Origin: Actinobacteria bacterium UBA6100
Lineage (GTDB): Bacteria; Actinomycetota; Coriobacteriia; Anaerosomatales; Anaerosomataceae
Direction of reading: 5' to 3'
Assembly (NCBI GenBank): GCA_002423585.1
Contig: DIWS01000008.1
Coordinates: 227 to 64,048 of the forward strand
DNA: 63,822 nucleotides
A model generated the notes under the pieces. That model was not told where the DNA came from. It saw nothing but the letters and a program-made list of their open reading frames with translations, and searched no databases. The position numbers were made by a program, and so were the translations under genes. This document shows, in pieces, positions 26,661 through 37,564 of the stretch. Numbering within the stretch: the first letter of the stretch is position 1; each line of letters begins with the position of its first letter.

Positions 26661-27834
26661 GTACAGACCCCCTGGTCTTCTTCGGACGCACCAGCCTCAC
26701 CTTGGCGCTGGTACTGTTGCGTGCTACCGCAAGTATGAGGCCCACGCATGCGAGTGTCAGCGTCAGGGACGATCCACCGGCGCTCACGAACGGCAGCGGG
26801 ATGCCGGTGATCGGCATCAACCCGGTCACGGCCGCCATGTTCATGAGCGCCTGGGCGACGATCATCGCAGTCAGGCCGCCGGCCAGCAGTCGCCCGAAGG
26901 GATCCTTGCAGTCGATCGCGATCCTGATCCCCGCATAGGCGAACAGCGCAAAGGCGATCACCACCGCAAGCGTCCCGAGAAGGCCCAGTTCCTCCCCGAT
27001 GACGGCGAAGATGAAGTCGGTATGGGCGGCGGGCAGATAGAAGAACTTCTGCCGGGACAGACCCAGTCCCACCCCGAAGAACCCGCCGGAGCCGAACGCG
27101 TACAACGACTGGATGATCTGGTAGCCACCCTTGTCAGGCTGGGCCCACGGATCGAGGAACGCGGTCACGCGATCCATCCTGTAGCCCGCCACGGCGATCA
27201 GCAGCACCGCCGTCGGCAGGCCGACCGCAGCGAGCGAGGCCAGCCAGCGCCCCTTGGTCCCCCCGAGCCAGAGCAGCACCGCGACACCGATAAGCAGCGA
27301 GATCGTGGTACCCATATCCGGCTGGAGCATGATCAGCAGCACGACAGGACCGAGGACGAGACCCATGCGGGTGAGTAGCGCCTGTGTATCGATCTCCTTC
27401 TTGCGCCAGGCCACCAGCAAGACCGCCACCACGGCCAGACAGCCCAGCTTAGCGAACTCGGAAGGCTGGATGTACGCGAATCCGAGGTCGATCGACCGCG
27501 TCGCCCCCCACTTGGCCACGCCCATCGCCTGCACGACGATGAGGCCGACCAGTGACACGCCCCACACGCCCCACGCGGCGACCTCGGGGCGGCGTATGTC
27601 CAAAGGTCCCCTGCGGCCGGCCCTGAAGTCCCACCAGGATGCGCCGTACAGGGCCACCGCCCCGATCGCGGCGAAGATCAACTGCTTCTTGAGGTGATAG
27701 GCACTGTCGCCGTACTTCACGTAGTCGGCGACCGACGATGCCGAGAAGATCATCAGCGTGCCGCCGAGGACCAGGAAGCACGTGGCCCCGAGAAGCAGGT
27801 AGGCAGCGGGCGTGAGCCTACGTGCTCGCGACAT
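26572..27834 (-). CDS. ftsW: FtsW: septal peptidoglycan glycosyltransferase (SEDS family)
   Basis: Polytopic SEDS glycan polymerase of the divisome. About ten helices, with the SEDS motifs GGYQIIQSLYAFGSGGFFGVGLGLS, HTDFIFAVIGEELG (shortened here) and the final IPLPFVSAGGSS. The ATG at 27832-27834 (420 aa) has GAGG 6 nt upstream and overlaps murD by 17 nt. After the last helix a tail of about 45 residues (basic, with WW) overlaps the start of murG by 89 nt. It is adjacent in the dcw order, so FtsW rather than RodA. Confidence 0.95.
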   Translation of the reverse strand: MSRARRLTPAAYLLLGATCFLVLGGTLMIFSASSVADYVKYGDSAYHLKKQLIFAAIGAVALYGASWWDFRAGRRGPLDIRRPEVAAWGVWGVSLVGLIVVQAMGVAKWGATRSIDLGFAYIQPSEFAKLGCLAVVAVLLVAWRKKEIDTQALLTRMGLVLGPVVLLIMLQPDMGTTISLLIGVAVLLWLGGTKGRWLASLAAVGLPTAVLLIAVAGYRMDRVTAFLDPWAQPDKGGYQIIQSLYAFGSGGFFGVGLGLSRQKFFYLPAAHTDFIFAVIGEELGLLGTLAVVIAFALFAYAGIRIAIDCKDPFGRLLAGGLTAMIVAQALMNMAAVTGLMPITGIPLPFVSAGGSSLTLTLACVGLILAVARNSTSAKVRLVRPKKTRGSVRASTDEWWRDSRPHLPGADGGRATRGRRA

Positions 27835-29218
27835 CGCACACCTCGTCCCCGGACGCCCGGCGCACCAGGTCCTTGAACCGGCGACCGCGCTCCTCGTAGC
27901 TGCCGAACTCGTCGAACGACGTGCAGCCCGGCGACAGGAGCACCACATCGCCCGCGTGCGCGATGGCCCTGGCCGCAGCCAGCCCCTCCACGAGCCCCGG
28001 CGCAGTCACCCGCTCCACCGGCAGCTCCGCGAACGCCTCTTCGAACTCCGGGACCGCCTCACCGAACATGACCACGAAGCGCGCCCGTTCCGCGACGCGC
28101 TCGGCCAGCGGGCCCAGGTCGACGCCTTTGTTGCGCCCTCCGAGCATGAGCACGAGCGGACGGACGCCGAACGCGGTCAGTGCCTTCATGACCGCATCCG
28201 GGTTCGTGGCCTTGGAGTCGTTGAAGTACTCCGCACCCGCGATCACGCCCGCAGGTTCGAGGCGATGCTCGATCGGGAGGAAGCTCCGCAGGCCTCGCGC
28301 GATGGCGGGGAAGTCGGCGCCTGCGGCCCGCGCGCACACCGCAGCGGCAAGCGCGTTGCTGACGTTGTGCTCGCCTTTGATCCCAAGATCGCACACGGCC
28401 ACCAGCTCGTGAGCAAGACCGTTCTCCTCCACGACGAGCATGTCGCCTGTGACGTATGCACCGGCGCCCTCGGCCGCCAGACGGCTCACACCGCACACAC
28501 TGGCGCCGCCCGCTGCCGACCGCTCCGCATAGGGCGCGGAACCCGGATCGTCCAGGTCGATCACCGCGGTGTCCCCGGTCACCTGATGCGCGAAGACCTT
28601 GGCCTTTTCGGCGGCGTACGCCTCCATGGAGCCGTGGTAGTCGAGGTGATCCGGAGTGATGTTCAGAAGTGCCGCGACGCGCGGGTGGAAGGTGTCGGCG
28701 AGCGTCAGCTGGAAGCTGGAGACCTCGGCGACGATCACGCCGGCCTCCCCCATCTCCGACGCGACCGAGACCGCTGCGGGGCCGATATTGCCGGCGGGCT
28801 CCGCGGGGATGCCCGCCTCTTGCAGAAGATGCGTCACGAGCGCGGTGGTGGTGGTCTTCCCGTTGGTGCCGGTGATCGCCACCCACGGTGCCCGAGAGAC
28901 CCGGTACGCGAGTTCAAGCTCTGAGATCACCGGCGCGCCGTGCGCGAGCGCCGCGCGCATGATGTCCGACTGTGGCCGAATGCCCGGTGATGCCACGATG
29001 AGGTCGGCCGAAGGCAGTTCGCATGTGGCGAGATGCACCTCGGCACCCGCATCTGCAAGCCTGGTGGCTCGGCGCTCGAGTGCCTCACCCGAGCCCGAGT
29101 CCACCACGGTGACGCGAACGTCCGCACCCCTCGCGGCACGACCGAGCGCCCACTCGGCAACGGCCTCACCCGAGCGGCCGAGGCCAAGCACCAGCAGGTG
29201 TCCGGTCCAGTCGCGCAT
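27818..29218 (-). CDS. murD: UDP-N-acetylmuramoylalanine-D-glutamate ligase
   Basis: Adds D-glutamate to UDP-MurNAc-L-Ala. N-terminal Rossmann pattern LVLGLGRSGEA (9-19), P loop GTNGKTTT (117-124), ITPDHLDYHGS and NDSKATNPDA are present. The 466-aa length is normal. The ATG lies 1 nt after the mraY stop. Confidence 0.97.
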   Translation of the reverse strand: MRDWTGHLLVLGLGRSGEAVAEWALGRAARGADVRVTVVDSGSGEALERRATRLADAGAEVHLATCELPSADLIVASPGIRPQSDIMRAALAHGAPVISELELAYRVSRAPWVAITGTNGKTTTTALVTHLLQEAGIPAEPAGNIGPAAVSVASEMGEAGVIVAEVSSFQLTLADTFHPRVAALLNITPDHLDYHGSMEAYAAEKAKVFAHQVTGDTAVIDLDDPGSAPYAERSAAGGASVCGVSRLAAEGAGAYVTGDMLVVEENGLAHELVAVCDLGIKGEHNVSNALAAAVCARAAGADFPAIARGLRSFLPIEHRLEPAGVIAGAEYFNDSKATNPDAVMKALTAFGVRPLVLMLGGRNKGVDLGPLAERVAERARFVVMFGEAVPEFEEAFAELPVERVTAPGLVEGLAAARAIAHAGDVVLLSPGCTSFDEFGSYEERGRRFKDLVRRASGDEVCDVAST

Positions 29219-29219
29219 G

Positions 29220-30272
29220 CTACGCGCTCGCCCGGGTCACGAACCACAGAGCGAAGCCGGCGCCCGCGAGGATGCCGGTCACGATCCAGAAGCGGACCAT
29301 CACCTTGGTCTCGCTCCACCCCTTCATCTCGAAGTGGTGGTGCAAAGGCGCCATGCGCAGGATGCGCTTGCCGGTGAGCTTGAAGGAGGCGACCTGAAGG
29401 ATCACGGACAGTCCCTCGGCCACGTAGATACCGCCGAGGAGCGGCGCCAGAAGCTCGGTCTTGGTGACCACGGCGAGCGTCGCGATCACAGCGCCGAGGC
29501 CGAGCGAGCCCGTGTCGCCCATGAAGATGTCCGCAGGGTAGCTGTTGTACCACAGGAAGCCGAGACACGCACCGGCCACGGTCGCCGAGAACAGCGCGAG
29601 CTCGAGGTTGTCCTGCGCGAACGCGATCGCCGCGAAGACGAGCATGACGATCATGATCGTCCCGGCGGCCAGCCCGTCGAGTCCGTCGGTGAGGTTCACG
29701 GTGTTGGAGAACGAGATGACCATGAACGCGACGAACGCGAGGTACAGCCACGGGAAGTGCAATGTGAACTGGCCCACGACGACGGCCGAGGTGAACACAC
29801 CGAGGTCGACCGTGCCCACGAACGGGATCACGATCTCGGGACTCACGTGCACCCAGTTCACCGCCAGGAAGCCGATACCGCTGGCTATCGCCATCTGGCC
29901 GATGATCTTCGCCCTGGCGGTCAAGCCGAGCGAGCGTTCCTTCACGACCTTCGCATAGTCGTCGATGAAGCCGAGCAACCCGCAGCCCAGAAGCGCGATC
30001 AGCGCTGTGATACCGTGCCGCCCGACCTCCCCGAGACTCAGGTAGACGATCGAGACCACCAGCAGGATCAGAACGCCACCCATCGTCGGTGTCCCCTGCT
30101 TCACCAGGTGCCCCTGCGGGCCATCGGCGCGCACCTGCTGCCCGATGTTCCGGAAACGGAGCAGGCGGATCCACAGCGGGAACAGCACGCCGGCCAGCAC
30201 CAGCGCCAGAACGGCCGCCACCAGGATCTGATAGGTGGGATAGCGCCCTATCTCAGGCAGAAGGTTGAACAC
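29220..30272 (-). CDS. mraY: Phospho-N-acetylmuramoyl-pentapeptide transferase
   Basis: Forms lipid I on undecaprenyl phosphate in the inner membrane. About ten helices; conserved loops GFIDDYAK (101-108), NLTDGLDG (193-200) and the histidine cluster HHHFE near residue 310 are all intact. The 350-aa length is normal. The GTG start overlaps the murF end by 20 nt. Confidence 0.97.
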   Translation of the reverse strand: MFNLLPEIGRYPTYQILVAAVLALVLAGVLFPLWIRLLRFRNIGQQVRADGPQGHLVKQGTPTMGGVLILLVVSIVYLSLGEVGRHGITALIALLGCGLLGFIDDYAKVVKERSLGLTARAKIIGQMAIASGIGFLAVNWVHVSPEIVIPFVGTVDLGVFTSAVVVGQFTLHFPWLYLAFVAFMVISFSNTVNLTDGLDGLAAGTIMIVMLVFAAIAFAQDNLELALFSATVAGACLGFLWYNSYPADIFMGDTGSLGLGAVIATLAVVTKTELLAPLLGGIYVAEGLSVILQVASFKLTGKRILRMAPLHHHFEMKGWSETKVMVRFWIVTGILAGAGFALWFVTRASA

Positions 30273-31670
30273 GAGGTTCGATCATCCCCTCCACCACTCG
30301 TTCGAGCCCCATCACACGAGAAGCCTTCACCAGGACGGTGTCGCCCGCCGCAACGAGGTCGTCGAGCACCTCGGACGCCTCGGCGGCGGCCACGCACGGC
30401 CGGACCGAATCGGGCACCATGCCGGCCGCCACCGCGCCTTCGGCTATGCGGCGCGCGCGCTCCCCCACCGTGACGAGGACGTCCACAGCCAAAGCCGGGA
30501 CCAGCTCGCCCAGCTGGAAGTGAGCCAGTTCGGCAAGCGAGCCGAGCTCGGCCATATCGCCGAGAACAGCGATCCGCCGTCCGCGGGTGGGCACATCGGC
30601 CAAAGCCGAGAGAGCCGCCTGCATCGACGTGGGGTTCGCGTTGTACGCATCGTTGATGATCGTGATACCTGTGGCGCTCTGGAAGGTCTCCATGCGCCAC
30701 TTCGAGAACGTCGCCGACTCCAGGCCGCTAACGACGTCTTCGGGCGTCAGGCCGAGGTACAGGCCCACTGAGGCGGCGGCCAGAGCGTTGTAGACGTTGT
30801 GCCGCCCGGGCACGGGCAGATGCACCTCTGCGCTCCCCCGTGCGGTCACAAGCGTGAAGGACGGTGTGCCATCCTCATCGATCGAGATGTCCTCGGCCCG
30901 CACATCCGCTTCTTCGGACAGACCGTATCGCGTCACCGGCCCCACCGCGAAACCCCCGAGCGTGTCGGTCCAGGCATCGTCCCCGTTGAGGAACACCATG
31001 CCGCTCGCAGGGATCGCACGCACCAGTTCGCCTTTGGCGGACGCGATGGCCTCCTCGGTGCCGAGGATCTCCACATGGCTCACGCCCACGTTGGTCACAA
31101 GACCATCGGTGGGCCGCGAGATCGAGCACAGGTGCGCGATCTGCCCGGGGCCGCGCATCGCCATCTCCACGACGAGGACCTCCGTGTCGGCGCCCGCCTC
31201 CATCACCGTCAGCGGGACGCCGAGCTCGTTATTGCGGTTCTCGGCGGTGGCGACCACACGCATGCGTGTCGCGAGCACGCTCCTGAGGAAGTCCTTGGTC
31301 GTGGTCTTGCCGGTCGAGCCTGTCACGCCGATGACCCGACACATCAGGCGCTCCCGGTGATACCGGCCGAGCGCCTCGACGGCCTCGCGGGCGTCGGCGA
31401 CCCGCACGAGCACGGATTCGCCTCGCTCCGCGGCGGCGAACGCCTCGCGCACGGTCTCGTCATCGCGGGTGACCAGCACGGCGCGTGCGCCGTCGGCCAG
31501 CGCCTGGCCGATGAACGCGTGTCCGTCGACCTGCTCGCCGGCGAACGCGACGAAGACCGTGCCCGGTTGCACCTGGCGCGAGTCGATCGCAAGGCCGTTC
31601 ACCATCGTGCCGGCCGAACCCGCGAGCACGGTACCGCCCGTCACCTGGAGCAGGGTGTCCACCGACAGCG

Positions 31671-31677
<7 letters not shown>
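30253..31677 (-). CDS. murF: UDP-MurNAc-tripeptide D-Ala-D-Ala ligase
   Basis: Adds D-Ala-D-Ala to complete the UDP-MurNAc pentapeptide. P loop GSTGKTTTK starts at residue 120. NRNNELGVP, VGVSHVEILG and NDAYNANPTSM are typical of MurF. The 474-aa length is normal. The start overlaps the murE end by 7 nt. Confidence 0.97.
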
Positions 31678-33122
<1,445 letters not shown>

Positions 33123-33186
33123 CGGTTCCTGCCGCCTCGCAAGCCGAATCATTCTACCATCGGTCCCGTGCCCCGCCCCGCCCCTT

Positions 33187-34938
33187 TTAGGGCTGTGACG
33201 CACCCGTTACCGGCGCTCCCGGCGGGATCTTCAGGTGCTCGACGCAGAACCGCGCGACCCGTGCGAAGGTCGGCGCGGCCACCGTTCCACCGTAGATCGA
33301 GTTCGACGGCTCGTCGATCGTGACCACGATCAGCACCTTCGGATTCTGGGCAGGGATGAATCCCGAGAACGATGCGACGTACTTGCCCGCCGCATAACCC
33401 GCACGGCCGTCCGTGCGCGCCTTCTGGGCAGTGCCTGTCTTGCCGGCCACCTGGTAACCCGCAACCGCCGCAGCCGAACCGGTGCCCTCGTTCACGACGT
33501 CGGTGAGCACCAGTCGCATAGCCGCCGCAGTCTCCGGCGATATGACTCCCTGTGAGGCCGGCCACTCCCGGGTTTCCTCGTCGCCAGAGACGCCCGAAAG
33601 GAAGTGGGGTGTCACGAGTGAGCCGCCGTTGGCGATGGCCGAGAGCGCCCGCGCGAGCTGCAGCGGCGTCACCGAGACGCCCTGGCCGAAGGGGATCGTG
33701 GCGATCGATGATGGCGACCACTGGTCGGTACCGGGAAGCCAGCCCTTCACCTCGCCGGGATAGTCGACGCCGGTCTTCTCGGTGAGGCCGAACCGGGCGA
33801 AGTAGTCGTACAGCCCCTCTTCGCCGAGCGCGAGGCCGAGCTTCACGGCTCCGACGTTCGAGGAGTTGGTCACGATCTGGGTGAGCGACCAGTTGGCCGT
33901 GGGCCGGTCGTGCGACTCATGGATGGTGCGGCCCCCGACATCGATCGTCGGCGGGAGCTCGAACATGCTCTCCGGTGCGAACAGCCCGTTGTCGATGACC
34001 GCCGCGGCCGTGAGGGATTTGATCGTCGAACCCGGCTCATAGGTGTCGACGATCGGCCTGTTCCGGTACGCGGCACTGTCCGATGCACCGAAGGCGTTCG
34101 GGTCGAACTGGGGCACCGATGCCATCGCGAGGATATCGCCGTTGGTCGGGTCCATGACGACGATGGATCCCGCAGCAGCCCCCCACTGCGCCACCGCCTC
34201 GGCAAGTGCGATCTGTGCCTGGTACTGGATGTCCTTGTCGATGGTGAGCGTGATGTCGCTCCCGTCGACGGCCTCCTCCTCCAGCGTGACGCCACCGGGG
34301 ATCGGACGGCCCCGCGTGTCGCGCTCGGCGATCAGCCTGCCGGGCTCGCCGGCGAGCGTGTCGTCGTAGTAGAGCTCGAGACCCGAGAGCCCTTCGTCGT
34401 CCACGCCCACGAAGCCGAGCACCTGGCACGCGAGTTCGTTGCTCGGGTAGACGCGGCGCGAATCCTCAAGGAAGCCCAGTCCTGCGATGCCGAGGTCCTG
34501 AAGCGCCTTGGCCCGGGAGGCGTCGACCTTGCGTGCGATGTAGACGAAGGACGTGTCCTGAGCGAGTCTGCTCAGGTAGGTGGCAGGATCGCCGCCGAGC
34601 GCCGCGGCGATCGCGTTCGCGGCGCCCTCCTTGTCGGCGATCGATGTGGGCACGGCGTAAACCGTGCGCGCATCCACGCTCTCGGCCAGGACCTCTCCTT
34701 CGCGATCCAGGATGAAGCCCCGATGAGGGCTCAGCACGATGTCACTCGTGCGCTGGTCCGCGGCGGCCTCCGCATACGTCGGACCCACGATGGTCTGGAT
34801 GTAAACGAGTCTGCCCGCCACCACCATGAGCACTGCGATCAGTATCGCCAGAAGTGACGAGAAGCGCCCTGTACGCTGCGGGCGCTCCTTTACGACGCTG
34901 CCTGCCGAGCGCGTCTGGCGTGAGCGAGACGCGCTCAT
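33187..34938 (-). CDS. ftsI: Septal penicillin-binding protein (class B transpeptidase)
   Basis: Cross-links septal peptidoglycan with FtsW. A cytoplasmic tail, one helix (about 27-47), a PBP dimer domain and the transpeptidase domain with SxxK (S304-K307), SSN (359-361) and KTG (500-502) are all intact. At 583 aa it ends shortly after the catalytic domain, with no PASTA repeats. The ATG overlaps the ftsL stop by 4 nt. Confidence 0.96.
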   Translation of the reverse strand: MSASRSRQTRSAGSVVKERPQRTGRFSSLLAILIAVLMVVAGRLVYIQTIVGPTYAEAAADQRTSDIVLSPHRGFILDREGEVLAESVDARTVYAVPTSIADKEGAANAIAAALGGDPATYLSRLAQDTSFVYIARKVDASRAKALQDLGIAGLGFLEDSRRVYPSNELACQVLGFVGVDDEGLSGLELYYDDTLAGEPGRLIAERDTRGRPIPGGVTLEEEAVDGSDITLTIDKDIQYQAQIALAEAVAQWGAAAGSIVVMDPTNGDILAMASVPQFDPNAFGASDSAAYRNRPIVDTYEPGSTIKSLTAAAVIDNGLFAPESMFELPPTIDVGGRTIHESHDRPTANWSLTQIVTNSSNVGAVKLGLALGEEGLYDYFARFGLTEKTGVDYPGEVKGWLPGTDQWSPSSIATIPFGQGVSVTPLQLARALSAIANGGSLVTPHFLSGVSGDEETREWPASQGVISPETAAAMRLVLTDVVNEGTGSAAAVAGYQVAGKTGTAQKARTDGRAGYAAGKYVASFSGFIPAQNPKVLIVVTIDEPSNSIYGGTVAAPTFARVARFCVEHLKIPPGAPVTGASQP

Positions 34939-35480
34939 CGTACCGAGCCGAGTCCCACATCACCGACCAGCATGACCTGTGCCTCACCGGCCGCAAGGTC
35001 CATGAGGGTGCCCAGGATGCCGGGACCGTCGCTCGCCGGTTCGGCTGACGCCTCGGCCACGAGTTCCGCGCCGACAGCCGAACCTGTCACCGAGGTATCC
35101 GACGGCAGTTCGAGGTACGCGACCACGGCGGGTCGCGTCATGTTCAGCGTCTGGCAGGCGACCGCCTCTATCCGGGAGGGAGCTGCCAGGACGCTGCGGT
35201 CAGCTTCGAGCGAGCGCGTGACGAGCCGCTCGGCCTTGACCTGAGCCTGAAGTTCCCACGCGTCGATGGACGCCTCTGCGGCGCTGGCAGCAAGAGAGAC
35301 CCTGATGACACCGGCGCAGACCAGCACCGTGAGGCACACCATGGCCACGCGGAAGGCGCCCGAAGCCGCGGCCGCGGAACGGGCTGCGCTGCGACGGCGA
35401 CCACCACGAACGAGCCGCAGGACCGGCCGGGCCGGTGCCGCGACGTGCGTGTGTGCCATCTTTCGCGCTGCTGCGCCCAC
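34935..35480 (-). CDS. ftsL: FtsL-like divisome protein
   Basis: A basic cytoplasmic tail rich in R and A, one helix (about 44-66), then about 115 extracytoplasmic residues beginning with a short predicted coiled coil. Position between rsmH and ftsI and topology fit FtsL; sequence identity is low, as usual for this protein. Start choice: GTG 35478-35480 is 11 nt after AAGGAGG but lies inside a hairpin (35475-35492). The ATG at 35457-35459 has no clear ribosome site. Confidence 0.8.
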   Translation of the reverse strand: MGAAARKMAHTHVAAPARPVLRLVRGGRRRSAARSAAAASGAFRVAMVCLTVLVCAGVIRVSLAASAAEASIDAWELQAQVKAERLVTRSLEADRSVLAAPSRIEAVACQTLNMTRPAVVAYLELPSDTSVTGSAVGAELVAEASAEPASDGPGILGTLMDLAAGEAQVMLVGDVGLGSVR

Positions 35481-35492
35481 GTCGGCGTGGGC
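35475..35492 (-). promoter_or_regulatory. Hairpin spanning the ftsL start codon
   Basis: GCCCACG (35486-35492) pairs with CGTGGGC (35475-35481) around CCGA, directly downstream of the AAGGAGG site and enclosing the GTG start. It could limit ftsL translation. Confidence 0.4.
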
Positions 35493-35509
35493 CTCCTTCC
35501 CGCTGCTCT

Positions 35510-35527
35510 CCCCGCGCGCACGCGGGG
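35510..35527 (-). terminator. Hairpin in the rsmH-ftsL gap
   Basis: CCCCGCG (35521-35527) with CGCGGGG (35510-35516) around TGCG, 13 nt after the rsmH stop and without a T tract. It may be a weak terminator or an RNA-processing or stability element. Confidence 0.35.
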
Positions 35528-35539
35528 CCCCTTGGTTCG

Positions 35540-36487
35540 CTACACTCGTTCAGCCACCCTGAGCCGTGCGCTCCGCGCACGTGGGTTCTGTTCTATCTCC
35601 GCCTCCGTCGGCACGATCGGCCGCTTCGTGACGGATCGGACTACCGGCACCTGTCCGCACCTGCACACCGGCAGGTCCGGAGGACAGATACACCCCTGTG
35701 AGAGCTCCGTGAAGACGTCGCGCACGATGCGGTCTTCCAGCGAGTGGTAGCTGATGACGGCGATGCGGCCCTTCGGTGCGAGCCATCCGACCGCGCTGCG
35801 AAGCCCTCGTTCGAGCACATCGAGTTCGTGATTGACCTCGATCCTGAGAGCCTGGAACGTCCGCCGAGCGGGATGCCCTCCGGTACGGCGCGCTGCCGCC
35901 GGGATGGCCGCCTTCACGATCTCGACCAGCTCACCTGTGGTGGAGAGCCGGTGTTGGCCTCGCGCGGCTACGATGAAAGCTGCGATGCGCGAGGCCCACC
36001 GTTCCTCGCCGTACTCGCGCAGGATCCGTGCGAGCTCGGTCTCGGAGTACGAATTGACGATGTCAGCCGCGGTAGGCTGCGTCGACGAGGAGTCCATCCG
36101 CATATCGAGTGGAGCGTCCTCCTGGTAGGTGAAACCGCGGCCGACATGGTCGAGCTGGGGTGATGAGACGCCGAGGTCGAACAGGAACGCGTCGGCGTAC
36201 GGGATGCGGGCCTCGAGGAGCACATCGTCGAGATTCCCGAAGTTGCCCTTGAGAAGTACCAGGGCGGTAAGTTCCTGCTGGCCGAGGCGGAGTGTGTCTG
36301 CTGCTGCGGTGAGTGCGGCGTCATCTTGATCGATGCCCACCACGATCCCGGTGGGTGCTACAAGCTGTGTGATCCGCTTCGTATGTCCTGCCCCGCCTAA
36401 GGTACAGTCAACGAAGATGGAGCCGTCGTGTAAGGTCAGCTGCTGCGTGACCTCGGCCAGCAAAACTGGGGTGTGCCGGTATTCCAT
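35540..36487 (-). CDS. rsmH: 16S rRNA (cytosine-1402-N4)-methyltransferase
   Basis: Methylates C1402 of 16S rRNA using SAM. The family pattern HTPVLLAEV opens the protein; DCTLGGAGHT (SAM site), FDLGVSSPQLD and the late YHSLEDRIVRD are diagnostic. The ATG at 36485-36487 gives 315 aa with AGGA 8 nt upstream, inside the 10-nt gap after mraZ. The TTG at 36493 is less likely. Confidence 0.97.
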   Translation of the reverse strand: MEYRHTPVLLAEVTQQLTLHDGSIFVDCTLGGAGHTKRITQLVAPTGIVVGIDQDDAALTAAADTLRLGQQELTALVLLKGNFGNLDDVLLEARIPYADAFLFDLGVSSPQLDHVGRGFTYQEDAPLDMRMDSSSTQPTAADIVNSYSETELARILREYGEERWASRIAAFIVAARGQHRLSTTGELVEIVKAAIPAAARRTGGHPARRTFQALRIEVNHELDVLERGLRSAVGWLAPKGRIAVISYHSLEDRIVRDVFTELSQGCICPPDLPVCRCGQVPVVRSVTKRPIVPTEAEIEQNPRARSARLRVAERV

Positions 36488-36497
36488 TCTCAAGGTC

Positions 36498-36932
36498 CTA
36501 GAGGATGCCGAGTTCGGCGAGCTTGCTCGTCACTTCCTCGATACGGTTCTCGGCCTCGTCGTTGTAAGCGGCCCAGGCAGCAACGTCCCAGATCTCGATC
36601 CGGTCGTCGTTACCGATGACCGCGACGTCCCTGCCGAGATTCGCGTACTCACGTTGGGCCGAGGTGATGCTGATGCGCCCGGCGGAGTCGAGCTCGTCCG
36701 GCTTGGCTCCGGCCGTGAAGAACCGGCGAACGATCCGGATATCCGGCCCGAAGTCGCCCTTCTCGTTGAGCTGAGCCAGAAACGCCTCGAATCCCTCGGG
36801 AGAGAAGACGTACAGGCACTTCTCGATGCCCTTGGCGACGACGTAGTCGCCGCTGAGTTGGTTCCGGAACTTGGCAGGCAACGACAGGCGACCCTTGGCG
36901 TCCAGCGTGTGCTGGTACTCGCCGAGAAACAT
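36498..36932 (-). CDS. mraZ: MraZ: transcriptional regulator of the dcw cluster
   Basis: AbrB-like swapped-hairpin protein that binds repeated TGGG boxes upstream of its own gene. Two repeats: MFLGEYQHTLDAKGRLSLP at the N-terminus and the second SAGRISI at about residue 83-89. The 144-aa length is normal. The ATG has GGAGGGACGG immediately upstream. It is the first gene of the dcw cluster, preceded by a promoter with MraZ-box-like repeats. Confidence 0.97.
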   Translation of the reverse strand: MFLGEYQHTLDAKGRLSLPAKFRNQLSGDYVVAKGIEKCLYVFSPEGFEAFLAQLNEKGDFGPDIRIVRRFFTAGAKPDELDSAGRISITSAQREYANLGRDVAVIGNDDRIEIWDVAAWAAYNDEAENRIEEVTSKLAELGIL

Positions 36933-36988
36933 CCGTCCCTCCCCACTTCCGGTCCGTTTCGTGCCACCCGAGGCACCAACATGCCATC

Positions 36989-37017
36989 ATGCTATGCCAC
37001 TTCATCCCACTTTGCAA
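36989..37017 (-). promoter_or_regulatory. mraZ: mraZ promoter with MraZ-box-like repeats in its spacer
   Basis: TTGCAA (37012-37017), a 17-nt spacer and TAGCAT (36989-36994), giving a start near 36982 and a leader of about 50 nt. The spacer holds AGTGGGATGA followed by AGTGGCA at a 10-nt period, like MraZ boxes. A third AGTGGGGCGA lies at 37032-37041. This implies autoregulation by blocking RNA polymerase. Part of the 354-nt divergent gap 36933-37286. Confidence 0.6.
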
Positions 37018-37218
37018 CACAATTTGGGAATTCGCCCCACTCACCGGACCGGTCATGCCACACCCTCCCCGGACGGGTGCCGCCCGCCGATCGGATGGGT
37101 CGAGGGTGACTCCGGATCCGGATGTCGGGAGAACCGGTGCGCCGATCCGCACGTCTTAGGGAATGACAGGCAGGATTCGGACCTTGACAGTGGAATGAAG
37201 CAACAGGCGGCGTCACGG

Positions 37219-37247
37219 TTGCCCGTGCGGGCTGCCCACGATAGAAT
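37219..37247 (+). promoter_or_regulatory. Promoter of the 54-aa membrane peptide gene
   Basis: TTGCCC (37219-37224), a 17-nt spacer and TAGAAT (37242-37247, 5 of 6). The predicted start near 37254 leaves a leader of about 33 nt. It is divergent from the mraZ promoter 200 nt away. The stretch between the two holds no gene. Confidence 0.6.
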
Positions 37248-37286
37248 CCGTCTAGCGAACAAGTGCGATGGAGGTGAGCAGTCCCT

Positions 37287-37451
37287 ATGTACGGATGGTT
37301 CAACATCGGCAACAACGTTGCAGGCATCATGTTCAACCTGACCGTCGTCGTCTTCTTCGTCGTGGTCGCTATCGCAATCGGTCTCCTGATCTACGCCAAC
37401 AAGAAGCTCAAGCAGGCAGAGGAGACGATCGCGTCTCTCAAGGGCGAGTAG
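37287..37451 (+). CDS. Small single-helix membrane protein (54 aa)
   Basis: MYGWFNIGNNVAG, then one membrane helix (about residues 14-39), then a basic and acidic tail KKLKQAEETIASLKGE that looks like a short coiled coil. The ATG follows GGAGG by 12 nt, a long but usable spacing. It has its own promoter and is followed by a strong hairpin. I do not recognise the family. A plus-strand frame starting at 37268 reads through this region into the next gene but is not used here. Confidence 0.65.
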   Translation: MYGWFNIGNNVAGIMFNLTVVVFFVVVAIAIGLLIYANKKLKQAEETIASLKGE

Positions 37452-37476
37452 CCCGGCTACATTCCACTGTCTCGTC

Positions 37477-37520
37477 CGAACGCCCTTTGACCTGTCGTAT
37501 CGAGGTCACAAGGGCGTTCG
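37477..37520 (+). terminator. Hairpin terminator after the 54-aa gene
   Basis: CGAACGCCCTT-TGACCT pairs with AGGTCA-C-AAGGGCGTTCG around a 9-nt loop, with one bulge. It lies 25 nt after the stop and 45 nt before the next start. The T tract is weak, so it could allow some read-through into the DUF4349 gene. Confidence 0.65.
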
Positions 37521-37564
37521 TGCATTCTCGGCCGAGATGCACCGACAGAAGGAGGAGTCCTCTC

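Noticed and set aside
37175..37200. TTGACA near 37184 as a plus-strand promoter
   Set aside because: No -10 follows at 16-18 nt; the TTGCCC/TAGAAT pair at 37219-37247 is better.
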